DNA of 64,000 nucleotides from Ctena decussata (Eukaryota > Mollusca > Bivalvia > Lucinida > Lucinidae), in contig OZ022509.1 in assembly GCA_963989385.1 (NCBI GenBank), forward strand, positions 75,042,667 through 75,106,666. The letters are read 5' to 3'. The notes under the pieces were generated by a model. That model was not told where the DNA came from. It searched no databases and saw only the letters and a list, made by a program, of their open reading frames with translations. The position numbers and the translations under genes were made by a program. Shown piece after piece: positions 32,479-41,604 of this stretch; position 1 is the first letter of the stretch; every line of letters starts with the position of its first letter.

Positions 32479-32528
32479 GATCCACATCCAAAGAGAAGGG
32501 GAGTAAGAGTGTTTCCTGGAACTCCTGA
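32479..32528 (+). CDS. Coiled-coil/LC8/PP1-motif gene, last exon J (KSVSW motif and stop)
   Basis: After ATATCTTTTTGCAG the exon enters in phase 1 and reads G-STSKEKGSKSVSWNS, then TGA at 32526-32528. KSVSW fits the RVxF docking consensus ([RK]-x-[VI]-x-[FW]). With GILK 15 residues earlier, it recreates the SILK-then-RVxF order seen in phosphatase inhibitor-2-type and other PP1 regulators. A stop right after this motif, in a short conserved-looking exon, supports the exon chain. Confidence 0.65.
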
Positions 32529-32663
32529 TTGTTGTGCAGTTAAGAGTGTTTTCCTAGAACTTACATATCAGAAGGTCCTGCTGAGAAAACAGTGTATCAA
32601 ACTTGAGATTATTACTTCATATGGGCAAGAGTCTTAGAGACAGCAATGATGAATAACACCAAA

Positions 32664-32905
32664 TGAGCCGTGACACGAGAAAACCAACAAAGTGGTTCTG
32701 CACCCAGCGCAGACTCAGATCAGCCTGGGCATCTGCCCATTCTGACCAGACTCTTTGCTAAGTGCTTAAAGGGTAGCTAATTAAGTGTCTAAGCTACCTC
32801 CATGCGGACAGCGAAGACTCTGATCAGACTGGGCGTATGCCCAGGCTGATCTGAGTCTGTGCTGGGTGCACAACCACTTTGTTGGTTTTGTCGTGTCACG
32901 GCTCA
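32664..32905. mobile_element. Palindromic MITE, family 1, copy 4
   Basis: TGAGCCGTGACACGAGAAAA ... TTTTGTCGTGTCACGGCTCA. It starts 136 nt past the stop codon, so it may lie in the 3' UTR of the large gene, where it would fold as a long hairpin. Confidence 0.85.
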
Positions 32906-32999
32906 AATATACAGCATGTTTCTTTGGTTATAAGATGGAGTTTTTTTTTCCCTTCCAAAATTAACATCATAGTCATCATCAGTGTTTAGATTAAACACG

Positions 33000-33112
33000 G
33001 ATGGTATCCCAAAATATCTAGATCCATTTTATTTCTTCCAAAACAATTCCCAAAAGTCTAAATCTGTCCTATAAGACAGATCTAGGTTTTTGAGATGGTT
33101 TAGGAAGGGAAA
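33000..33112. mobile_element. Short palindromic element, copy 3
   Basis: ATCCCAAAATATCTAGATCC and TTCCAAAACAATTCCC...AGATCTAGGTTTTTGAGATG: a degraded relative of 14908-15005 and 21606-21692. Confidence 0.5.
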
Positions 33113-33262
33113 AAATCCATTCAATAGCAAAATTTGTAAGACTGATTTAGCTACTTGGGCTCATCCTAGAGATGGGAAACCCTTCTCTTATAGGCAAATA
33201 TGTAGATGAATGGATAGATCATGTCATTATCTTAAATATTGGGAAACAGTTACTGTAGTCAT

Positions 33263-33509
33263 CTTGAGGTGAATGGCTATACTTTTAGGATAACAACATA
33301 TTCTGTCTTTTTCTTTTTTGCTGTCCTTCTCAATGAGGGGTCAATTCTTAAAGGAAAGAATTTGCTCCAAGAGGAGCAAATTCTTTCCTTTTAGAGTAGA
33401 CCCCATTATGGATGGCTTTGTCATTCAGGGAAGCAAACAGGAAATCACAAAGTTTGTCTCCCTTTATACAAACAGCAGAAAAACATGAAGGTATAACCAG
33501 TCACCTTAG
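33263..33509. mobile_element. MITE, family 2, copy 4
   Basis: CTTGAGGTGAATGGCTATAC at the left and GGTATAACCAGTCACCTTAG at the right. The centre has AAGGAAAGAATTTGCTCC and its inverse, a 20-bp palindrome. Confidence 0.65.
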
Positions 33510-34127
33510 AATTTGAACAAGTTGAATTTACTATGTGGCAAAAGTTGTGACTAGAATGGTGATATATACTCGTTTTGATAAACCTACAGACCCTTAGCAG
33601 ATTGCTTCTTATGGAATAGTCCCATCAGGGTCTGTTTGCTCAGGTATTTCTTGTTGCAGTTTTTAAGACTTTGCTCAGAGCTCTAGATATATGATAGGAT
33701 TTTGAGGATAATTCTTAGATCATTTTACCAATTTCTTTATGAAACATGAGTTGTGCTGCCTCATTAGAATCCTGTCGCTGAGACGGTTCTAATGAGGGGT
33801 CACAACCCGTCAATGTTTTTATGAGAAATATGGGCTTTTAGCCCTAAATTATCCTTGTTACCCCTTCTGAATTGGAGCACTATTTGTTTGTTGACAGTTT
33901 TTTGTTACTGAATTAAATTTTCAAGTTTAATGCTTAATCTTTGTTGTTTCTGAACTTCCTTATACAGTGTAGCTTTGATAATGCTTTGATAATTGAACGC
34001 CCTTGGGTGTTGGTAGTCAAAGGCTAGCAAGAGTAGTATTCTGTGTAAATTGACCCTGATTGAGTTGAAGAAAAAAAGTTCTACTTTAACAATGGAAAAT
34101 GTGATTTTCATTTTAATGATTTTTAGC
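33510..34127. other. Non-coding stretch
   Basis: A small inverted repeat around CCTCATTAGAATCCTGTCGC...ACGGTTCTAATGAGG (33757-33798); otherwise nothing recognised. Confidence 0.35.
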
Positions 34128-34400
34128 TCACCTGGACTAAACAGAGGAAGAGCTATTGCACTACCCCCGGTGTCGGCTTCAGTGTCCGCATTTACGTTAA
34201 AGTTTTGAAAAGAGCTTATATTTTCTAAACCGTTTGATGGATCTGGTTCATATTTGGTATGATGATAATATCTATCATCATACCAAATATGAACCAGATC
34301 CATCAAACGGTTTAGAAAATATATGATGATGATATCTATCATCATACCAAATATGAACCAGATCCATCAAACAGTTTAGAAAATATAAGCTCTTTTATAA
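34128..34400 (+). mobile_element. Head of a Helentron-like element carrying a triple-arm palindrome
   Basis: Head AGCTCACCTGGACTAAACAG...GGAAGAGCTATTGCACTACC, similar to element C. It is followed by an arm at 34213-34266, its inverse at 34273-34322 and a second inverse at 34338-34390. No tail signature follows, so the element is truncated. Confidence 0.65.
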
Positions 34401-34441
34401 GGTCCAAAGTTACTTTCAGCAAGTTCCAATATGCCCCAAAC

Positions 34442-37040
34442 TTCAAAGAAGTTGAGGGGGCAAATTGGGTTAGGCCTGACCATCCATCCGTATGTAACAC
34501 TTCATTTACTCAAGAACCATAACTACTGGGGCCTTGATATTTCATAGGTAAGTAGAGGTAGGGAGACTATAAAAAAAAACAGAGAATATGTATTTTTTTC
34601 TTGTCCATCAGCCTTGAACTTGCAGATTTATGGCCCTTTTTCAAAAATTTAATTGAAAAATTGTTCCCAAAATACATGTACTGGGAATACTGTATGAGCT
34701 AGGATGCTCATATTTGGCATACTGCTAGGGGCTAAAGTGTAGATCAAAAAATGACTGAATTATGCCCCTTTGTTGAATTTGGCATTTGTCTGCTTTTGAA
34801 CTGTTTGAACTAGAACCCTAATTTTTAGCTCACCTGAGCCATAGGCTCAGGGTGAGCTATTGTGATCACCAAGTGTCCGTCGTGCATTGTGCGTCGTCCA
34901 TCGTCAACAATTTGCTTTAAATGACATCTTCTCTGAAACCTCTAGGCCTAGAGCTTTGATATTTGGCATGAAGCATTGTCTAGTGGACCTCTACCAAGTT
35001 TGTTCAAATGGTGGCCCCAGGGTCCAAAATAGCCCTGGGACAGGGGGTCTTGGGTTCAAAACTAAAAACTACTTAAAAATCTTCTCCAGAACTGCTTTGC
35101 TCAGATATTTGAAATTTTGTATTTAGCATTGCCAGGTGGTCCTCTACCAAGTTTGTTCAAATGGTGGCCCCAGGATCCAAAATGGCCCCGGGGCAGGGAG
35201 CCCCACGTTTGAACCATAGAAATACATAAAAAATATTAAAAAATCTTCTTCTTCAGAACTGCTTGGCTTAGATGCTTGAAATTTGGTATGTAGCGTTGCC
35301 TAGCAGTCCTTTACCAAGTTGGTTCCAATAATGGCCCCAAGGTCCAAAATGACTCTGCCCCATGGGGTCCTAGGTTTGAACTATAGAAATACTTAGAAAA
35401 ATATTCAAAAAACTTCTTCAGAATTGCAAGGCTCAGATGCTTGAAATTCGGTATGTAGCATTGCCTTATAGTCCTTTACCAAGTTTGTTCAGATGGAGGC
35501 CCCAGGGTCCAAAATGGTCCCTTGGTATGGAGTCTAAGGTTTGAACCATAGAAATGCAAAGAAAAATATTAAACAAATCTTCAGAACTGCAAGGCTCAGA
35601 TGCTTGAAATTTGGTATGCTGCATTGCCTAGTAGGCCTTTACCAAGTTTGTTCAAATGGTTGCCCCTGGGTTAAAATGGCCCTGGGGCAGGGAGTCCTAG
35701 GTTTGAACCATAGAAATACATAGAAAAATATTCAAAAATCTTCTTCTTCAGAACCACTTGGCTCAGATGCTTGAAATTTAGTATTTAGCATTGCCTAATG
35801 GTCCTTTACCAAGCTTGTTCAAATGATGGCTCCAGGGTCCAAAATGGCCCGGCCCCAGGGGGTCCTGAGTTTGAACCATAGTATTACAAAGAAAAATATT
35901 CAGAAATCTTTTTCTTCAGAACCACTTGGCTCAGATGCTTGAAATTTGGTGTATAGCATTGCCTTGTAGTCCTTTATTAAGTTTGGTCAAATGAAATTTG
36001 GTATGTAGTGTTGCCTAGTAGTCCTTTACCAAGTTTGCTCAAATGATGGCCCCAGGGTCCAAAATGACCCTGCCCCAGGGGGTCCTAGGTTTAAACTATA
36101 GAAATACTTAGAAAAATATTCAAAAAACTTCTTCTTCAGAATTGCAAGGCTCAGATGCTTGAAATTCGGTATGCTCCAGGGACCAAAATGGTTCCGCGGC
36201 AGGGAGTCCTGAGTTCGAACCATAGAAATACATAAAAAAAATACTTAAAAATCTTCCTCAGAGCCACTTGGCTCAGATGCTTGAAATTTGGTATTGCCTG
36301 GTAGACTCCTGCAAAATTTGTGTAAATGGTGGCCCTGAGATCCAAAATGACCCTGGGGCGGGGAGTCTTTGGTTCAAAAATATATTTAAAAATCTTCTCC
36401 AGAAGTCCTAAGAGCAGATGCTTGAAATTTGGTATGATGCATTGCCTAGTGGTCCTTTACCAAGTTTGTTTAAATGATGGCACCAGGGTCAAAAATCGCC
36501 CAGCCCCAGGGGGTCCTGGGTTTGAACCAGAGAAATACATAGAAAAATATGCAAAAATCTTCTTCAGAAGCAATCGGCTCAGATGCTTGAAATTTAGTAT
36601 GTAGCATTGCCTAGTAGTCCTATACCAAGATTATTCAAATGATGGCCCCAGGCTCCAAAATGGCCCGGCTCCAGGGGTTCCAGGGTTTGAACCATAGCAA
36701 TACGTAGAAAAATATTCAAAAATCTTCTTCTTCAGAACCATTTGGAAATGGTTGCAAACTATCAGGTTTGTTAAAATGGTAACCCAAGTTTGACCTTTAA
36801 CCTTTTTGCTCAGGTGAGCGATTCAGGGCCTCTTGGCCCTCTTGTTGATATACTATTAGTATTTGATGTGCTGAGCATTCTGATGTTGGTTGCATTATGA
36901 TGCATTCATTATTGACAGAGTTATTCCCCTTATCTGTATAAAATATAATTATGGGTTGTCTATTTCTCAAGAACAATAACTGCTGGGGCCTTGATATTTA
37001 TAAAATGGACAAACTATAAAAAAATGAGCAGACACATTTT
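34442..37040 (+). mobile_element. Degraded satellite element interrupted by element I
   Basis: The segments 34442-34826 and 36845-37040 share the same repeat (AAGAACMATAACTRCTGGGG, CCTTGATATTT) and appear to be two halves of one element with element I inserted between them. The head GCCCCAAACTTCAAAGAAGT...TGAGGGGGC is complementary within itself. Confidence 0.5.
34827..36844 (+). mobile_element. Helentron-like satellite element I with about eleven ~150-165 bp repeats
   Basis: Head AGCTCACCTGAGCCATAGGC...TCAGGGTGAGCT (itself an inverted repeat), then CGTCG-rich sequence and a long array with the core ATGCTTGAAATTTGGTATG...AAGTTTGTTCAAATGRTGGC...CCCAGGGTCCAAAATGGCCC. The tail is CAGGTGAGCGATTC with a perfect hairpin AGGGCC-TCTT-GGCCCT (36825-36840) and CTTGTT. 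Many open frames in it are repeat artefacts. Confidence 0.85.
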
Positions 37041-37260
37041 TTTAGCTCACCTGAGCCTTTAGGCTCATAGGTGAGCTTACAGTATAGCCAGCATCCGTCC
37101 GTCCGTCCTCCGTCCATCCGTCCATCGTCAACATTTTCAAACATCTTCTCCTCTGAAACCACTGGGCCAATGGAGAACCTCTAAAGTCTTTGAAGTATTT
37201 TATGGTGAATTCTGGTATTATTGAGTCCAAAACATCTATAGGTACCACAGAGATTGACTA
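37041..37260 (+). mobile_element. 5' end of another element of the same family as I
   Basis: AGCTCACCTGAGCCTTTAGG...CTCATAGGTGAGCT, a CGTCCGTCC microsatellite and the first repeat, then unrelated sequence. Truncated. Confidence 0.65.
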
Positions 37261-37383
37261 GATATTTGGTTGTTTTAGTGTTTGCCAAGCCTTCATTATG
37301 CAAAACATTCACCTTATTAAGGCCGCTGATAAAACAATTATGACGTCAGCACTATGACGTAGGTTGTCACCCTTGGAATACAG

Positions 37384-37553
37384 GCCTTTGAGATCAGATA
37401 CCAAAGATTATTGAACATCTCGTACAAGGACCTTGTAAGTAATGAGGATGTTCCCAGAAAGATCCAAGCAGCCATTGGAGAATTTTAGGAACTTCTGAAC
37501 ATGACCAAGAAACTGAAACTGAGCTGGTTTGGCCACCTCTCAAGGTCTATGAG
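37384..37553 (+). pseudogene. Fragment of a non-LTR retrotransposon reverse transcriptase C-terminus
   Basis: Reads IRYQRLLNISYKDLVSNEDV ... KIQAAIGEF-stop-ELLNMTKKLK ... WFGHLSRS. RLLxISYxDxVxNEEV ... AIG ... KLxWFGHxxRS is the conserved tail of many animal RTE/jockey-type polyproteins. Contains an in-frame TAG; dead. Confidence 0.6.
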
Positions 37554-37574
37554 ACGCCGTTTTATTATAAAATC

Positions 37575-37990
37575 AGCATTTTTGATATCATATATTCTAT
37601 TTTTTTGATATCACAAATTCGATTTCTTGATATCACAAAATACATTTTTGATATCACAAAATAAGCTTCATTTTGTGATATCAAAAAATAGATTTTGTGA
37701 TATCAAAAAATAAAAGCTTATTTTTTGCCATCAATTAAATGCATTTTTGATATCACAAATTCTATTTTGTGATCAGGCTCATTTTATGATATCATAATTT
37801 TGTGATATCACAAAATAGAATTTGTGATATCACAAAATCAAGGCGTTTTTAATATCAAAAAATAGATTTTGTGATATCGATAAATGTGTAAAATTTTCTG
37901 TTTTAGAAATGCTTAAACGATTTTGTGATATCACAAAATAGATTTTATGATACCACAAACTCACTAAGATTTTGTGATATCACATTTTCT
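37575..37990. repeat. Cluster of TTTTGTGATATCACAAAA palindromes
   Basis: About 13 GATATC sites in ~415 bp, most inside variants of the palindrome TTTTGTGATATCAYAAAA, at irregular spacing (roughly 15-60 bp). It is flanked by two LINE fragments in opposite orientation. Confidence 0.85.
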
Positions 37991-38001
37991 ATTTTTTTTT
38001 A

Positions 38002-38126
38002 GACCATGGTCATGAGTTCCTTATACTCTCCAATGGCTGCTTGGATCTTTCTGTGAACCTACTCATTGGTTATGTGGTCCTTGTACAAAATGTTCAGTAA
38101 TCTTCGGTAGCATCTCATCTCAAAAG
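38002..38126 (-). pseudogene. Second LINE C-terminal fragment, inverted relative to the first
   Basis: On the minus strand it reads EMRCYRRLLNILYKDHITNE, stop, then HRKIQAAIGEYKELMTM: the same region as 37384-37553. The two fragments face each other across the GATATC cluster. Confidence 0.6.
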
Positions 38127-39018
38127 CCTGTTTTCTATGCTATCAAGGTCTGTGACCTATCAAGGTCTATGACACACAGGCATACAGAAATAGGAAATGA
38201 CAAGGGAGCTTTTTAGTTTCACCTTTAATCCAAAATATATGTTGTTATCTCTCCAAACTGGCTGAATAGGCCAAACTGAAGGCATCCTGCTGTAACACTA
38301 ATTGAGACTGAAGTATTTTCTGCAACGGCCTTTACTGATTGATTGTTTGCTGTTTAAAGAGAATATTCCTTTTATTGGGTGCACTGATTCTATTTTACGA
38401 ACAAACACAAAGAGAACAGGGTGATAAAATAGTGGGAAACTGTGTGTGTTCTGTAAAGTAAATATAAACGTCTTTGACGACCCTTTGAGACTGTATTTCA
38501 TTCTATTCGAGCTGCCTAATCCAAACACGCCTAATCCAGCAAAAAAAACCAAAACAAAACAGCAGGTCCTTGTCCTATCCTTGTCCTACATTCTGCCATG
38601 TCCGTAGAACGCCCATATCTCGAAAGTTCCAGAGCCCCTTCGCTCCACACGACCACCCCGATTGCCAAGTGCAAATGTGGGAATGACTTGTTACATAGTT
38701 TCTCAACAACAACAAAAAGAGAAGAAAAAAAAAGAAAAAAAAAAAAAGAGGAAACTCTACGCACCAGCGCCATTTATGACATATTAGGTAGAGCGACACG
38801 AGTGACCTATCTGTATTTACCACAATTACTGTAACAAGTAGCCGTTTATATATTGGACTTCTCTTGTCTTGAGTTTAAACAACGGCCTTTTGTTGTATCC
38901 TCAGATGTAGAACTGCCATTATAAATTGCTCTCTCTGATAAAATTGCTGCTAAGGAGCCGTCTGATCTAAGTCTACAACATGTGCTTAAACAGTCTGTTT
39001 GAATGGTTAGGCTAAATA
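38127..39018. other. Non-coding stretch upstream of the methyltransferase gene
   Basis: Includes an A-rich low-complexity tract (38705-38755) and ordinary sequence; open frames on both strands at 38298-38834 have no domain or splice context. It should hold the promoter. Confidence 0.35.
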
Positions 39019-39028
39019 CATATATATT
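39019..39028 (+). promoter_or_regulatory. TATA-like element of the methyltransferase gene
   Basis: ACATATATATTTTAC about 75 nt upstream of the preferred ATG at 39100. If used, transcription would start near 39050, downstream of the in-frame ATG at 39034, which favours the 39100 start. Weak evidence on its own. Confidence 0.3.
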
Positions 39029-39099
39029 TTACCGTGAAATGTGGAGAAATTACTTTAAAAAAGTTGTCAGTTATAAAAATTGTCTATCAACAACGAGAT

Positions 39100-39244
39100 A
39101 TGGCTGGTTCGGATCTAAGAAGCGGATTAGACTATCATGTTTTGTTTAATCCTAAGGATTATCTCAATACATATTATGCTGGGCCAACGGCACATGACTT
39201 GTCTAGGTTTGCGCTGGGACCTCTGCATGAAATCTACAGTACAG
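39100..39244 (+). CDS. NNMT/PNMT/TEMT-family S-adenosylmethionine methyltransferase, exon 1; whole-gene note
   Basis: Three exons (39100-39244, 41389-41596, 47379-47802) join in phases 1 and 2 to give a complete 258-residue protein; family members are about 260-280. The family transfers methyl from SAM to small amines (nicotinamide, indolethylamines, phenylethanolamine) in the cytosol. Exon 1 encodes the N-terminal lid: FNPKDYLNTYY matches the family's FNPRDYLxxYY, whose tyrosines close over SAM. I chose ATG 39100 (MAGSDL) because it gives the usual distance to FNP; an ATG at 39034 would add 22 residues. The donor is ACAG/GTAAAC. The family call is firm; the substrate cannot be assigned, because residues lining the NNMT nicotinamide pocket differ (see findings). 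Confidence 0.93.
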
Positions 39245-39252
39245 GTAAACAA

Positions 39253-39476
39253 CAGGGGCCGTATTTATAAAACGACAAGTGGTTGCTATGCTGTTGCTAG
39301 GGCTGAATTTCTATGAAGGAGATTCCGTACAACTATTTGCTCTGGAGGAACAGTCTGAAAAAGACTGTTCCTCCAGAGCAAATTACATATATAGTTGTAG
39401 GGAATCTCCTTCATAGAAATTTATCCTTAGCAACAGCTTAGCAACGACTTAAGTGGTTTTATAAATACGACCCCTG
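39253..39476. mobile_element. Palindromic MITE immediately after exon 1
   Basis: Ends CAGGGGCCGTATTTATAAAA / TTTTATAAATACGACCCCTG, with a second inner palindrome (AAGGAGATTCCGTACAAC...; GGAGGAACAGTCT / AGACTGTTCCTCC at the centre). It begins 8 nt after the exon 1 donor GT. No clear target duplication. Confidence 0.8.
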
Positions 39477-39587
39477 AAAACTATCTTTTTGTTTTAAATA
39501 GTGACGTTTCTCATTTTCGGTGCATGTATCTACTGTTTAAAAAACATGTATTCCGCCTGTTTTATGTCACAGGGGAGGAAAAAATCG

Positions 39588-39660
39588 TGGCCCGACCGAA
39601 ACTCGAACCCAGGGCATCTCGCTTACCGTGCGAGCACTCTGCCAACTGAGCTACCGAGCC
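39588..39660 (-). repeat. tRNA-like sequence 1 (SINE-type, not a functional tRNA)
   Basis: The minus strand folds as a 73-nt cloverleaf: acceptor GGCTCGG/TCGGGCC, D arm GCTC..GAGT, anticodon stem CTCGC/GCGAG with loop ACGGTAA, and GGTTCGAGT T arm. The loop would give anticodon GGT but has C at position 33 instead of the near-universal U. The sequence is also duplicated nearby, so it is probably repeat-derived. Confidence 0.6.
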
Positions 39661-39821
39661 ACTTGGTCGACCTTTGACATTTTTCCCCTGCTTAATTAGA
39701 TTCGTCCCCGAATCTACCCGGTACCACGGCGGAACCAACGAGACATGCACTTTTTGATGCTCGCGGCCCTAGCCGTGGACCCACACTGAACCACCAAATG
39801 TCACAGGGGAGGAAAAAATCA

Positions 39822-39894
39822 TGGCCCGACCGGGACTCGAACCCAGGGCCTCTCGCTTACCGTGCGAGCACTCTGCCAACTGAGCTACCGAGCC
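39822..39894 (-). repeat. tRNA-like sequence 2, direct duplicate of the first
   Basis: Same 73-nt cloverleaf with a better-paired T stem (CTGGG/CCCGG). Both copies share flanks (GTCACAGGGGAGGAAAAAAT on one side, CACTTGGTCGACCTTTGACA on the other), so the duplicated unit is about 115 bp. Confidence 0.6.
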
Positions 39895-39949
39895 ACTTGG
39901 TCGACCTTTGACATTTACACAAAAACTGTAGACGTTTCTGTCACTGTAC

Positions 39950-40160
39950 TTAATAGTTGGATGGATGATTTGCGATTTTACGTCCTTTCAACAGTATTTC
40001 AGTCATATCAGATCGATATGAGGATGATAATGGAAGGCTGTGTGCAATGGAACACCGTTCACGGTAGGAAAGGTTCTCGCCTCAAGCGGGACTCGAACCC
40101 GGGTCCGCTAGCTCAGTAAGCCAGCGCTTATCCCACTGAGCTACCGGGGCTTCTTTATCC
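39950..40160 (-). mobile_element. tRNA-derived SINE, family 1, copy 2
   Basis: The minus strand starts with a tRNA-like head (GCCCCGGTAGCTCAGTGGGA, GGGTTCGAGTCCCGC), then the family body. The first ~27 bp of the head (CCCACTGAGCTACCGGGGCT on plus) is present twice in tandem at 40131-40180. Confidence 0.8.
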
Positions 40161-40180
40161 CACTGAGCTACCGGGGCTTC

Positions 40181-41388
40181 TCGACACTGTACTTAAAGGT
40201 AGGTTCCTGCACTAACGATGACAATTCTGTGCAAGGAATATTTTTGTTCATTTCTTTGTAGTATACTTTTATTTTCTGAATCTGTTGCCGCCATCTGGCT
40301 AATATCGTTATTTTTCTTTTGTTTATATTTTATCGTTGGAATTCCGGTTCTAAAAATAACTTGGTCACATGTACATAGGTGCATGACTTCTGACTTTACT
40401 CTCCACAAGTAATTATCTTTTAGTCATGAACTGTCCTGGAGGTCCCAGCATAGTGTATGGGTAAACTATCCCAAAATGCAATGTAGCATGACCACTGTGA
40501 GCTTGACGCCTGCGGCGTTTGATATTTTTGGCACAAATTAGAAAATAGCGCTAACTGATGTGCGAGCCAGAGCTAGGAAATTCCTCGCAAAATGGCTTAT
40601 CTAATACCTTTAATTAGATACTTTTTAGTGAAACTTACAGATTCTAAGTTACAAGTGTTTTCCGACAATTTAGAAAACATGGCAAAATTATGATACATCC
40701 CAAACTCCAGGAACCAATCTTAAATGCCAATTAGTTCGTTATCTATGTGTGCTTTCTATATGTGCTTTTAGCAGTGTGTTCCTGCTGTTTCCTCTCGTTT
40801 ACAATCAAACTTAACCAAGTTGGCCACTTGTCACGGGAATCAGAAAATTGTATATAAAATGCCGTGCGCCCACTGAGGTCAATATTTGGACGGACACACG
40901 GCGCCAAGTGTGTGCAACTGTGGTTACGTACCGCTGAGCCACTTGGGGAACGTCGTTAAGAGAATTCGAACTGAACTGAACTGAACTGGAGTTAAATATA
41001 CCGTATCAATCATAATAAACGGCCCTGCTCTAATAAACGCAACCCCCTCTTCTTCTTTTATGAAAATAATTTATATCAGCTTGCATGAATTCCCGTTTGT
41101 TTCTCAATATGAGTTACCTCTTTAAAATGGGTTAACTCTTAAGGAAAAGAATTTCCTCCAAGTGCAGCAAATTCTTTTCTTCAAAAGTTGACTTCTACTG
41201 AGAAGGGAGGCAAAAATAGTAGAGTTCCTTCCTGTGCAAGTATACCAATTCACGTTGACACTGTTTAAAAGAGGTATTTGGCAGAGGCTGATTTACTAAC
41301 GCTTTAGACTCTAAATAATTCCCAACTTTCGTGAAATTCAACGATCCGGGACGTTTAATTGTATTAGTACGGTGTTTTATTCTTTCAG
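40181..41388. other. Rest of methyltransferase intron 1
   Basis: Open frames near 40193-40412 lack support. 41100-41256 resembles a degraded family-2 MITE (AAGAATTTCCTCCAAGTGCA, AAGTTGACTTCTACTGAGAA). A CTGAACTGAACTGAACTG short repeat lies at 40970-40988. Confidence 0.35.
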
Positions 41389-41596
41389 GACAAGTACAAG
41401 GCAAACGTATTATAGACATCGGAAGCGGACCAACAATTCATATGCTGATTCCGGTGACGAAATGGTTTGATGAACTTTATATTTCTGATTTTTCAAAAGG
41501 GAACATAGAAATCCAAAAGAAGTGGCTTGCAAAGGATCCACAGGCGTACGATTGGCAACATTATTTTCGCTATTTTGCTGAAAAAGACGGAAATGA
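41389..41596 (+). CDS. NNMT-family methyltransferase, exon 2 (SAM-binding core)
   Basis: Between TTTTATTCTTTCAG and GTAAGT; phase 1 in, phase 2 out. It encodes motif I, RIIDIGSGPTIH, with the IGSGPT loop that holds SAM in this family, then the strand and acidic residue LYISDFSKGN (adenosine-binding region; NNMT has VVTDYSDQN). After that comes KKWLAKDPQAYDWQHYFRYF, closely matching the family's WLKKEPEAFDW segment. Confidence 0.95.
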
Positions 41597-41604
41597 GTAA
41601 GTAC

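Noticed and set aside
36326..36604. 92-codon plus frame
   Set aside because: Satellite array of element I; similar frames recur in each repeat unit.
39588..39660. Functional tRNA gene
   Set aside because: C at position 33 of the anticodon loop and presence in a duplicated repeat unit argue against decoding function.
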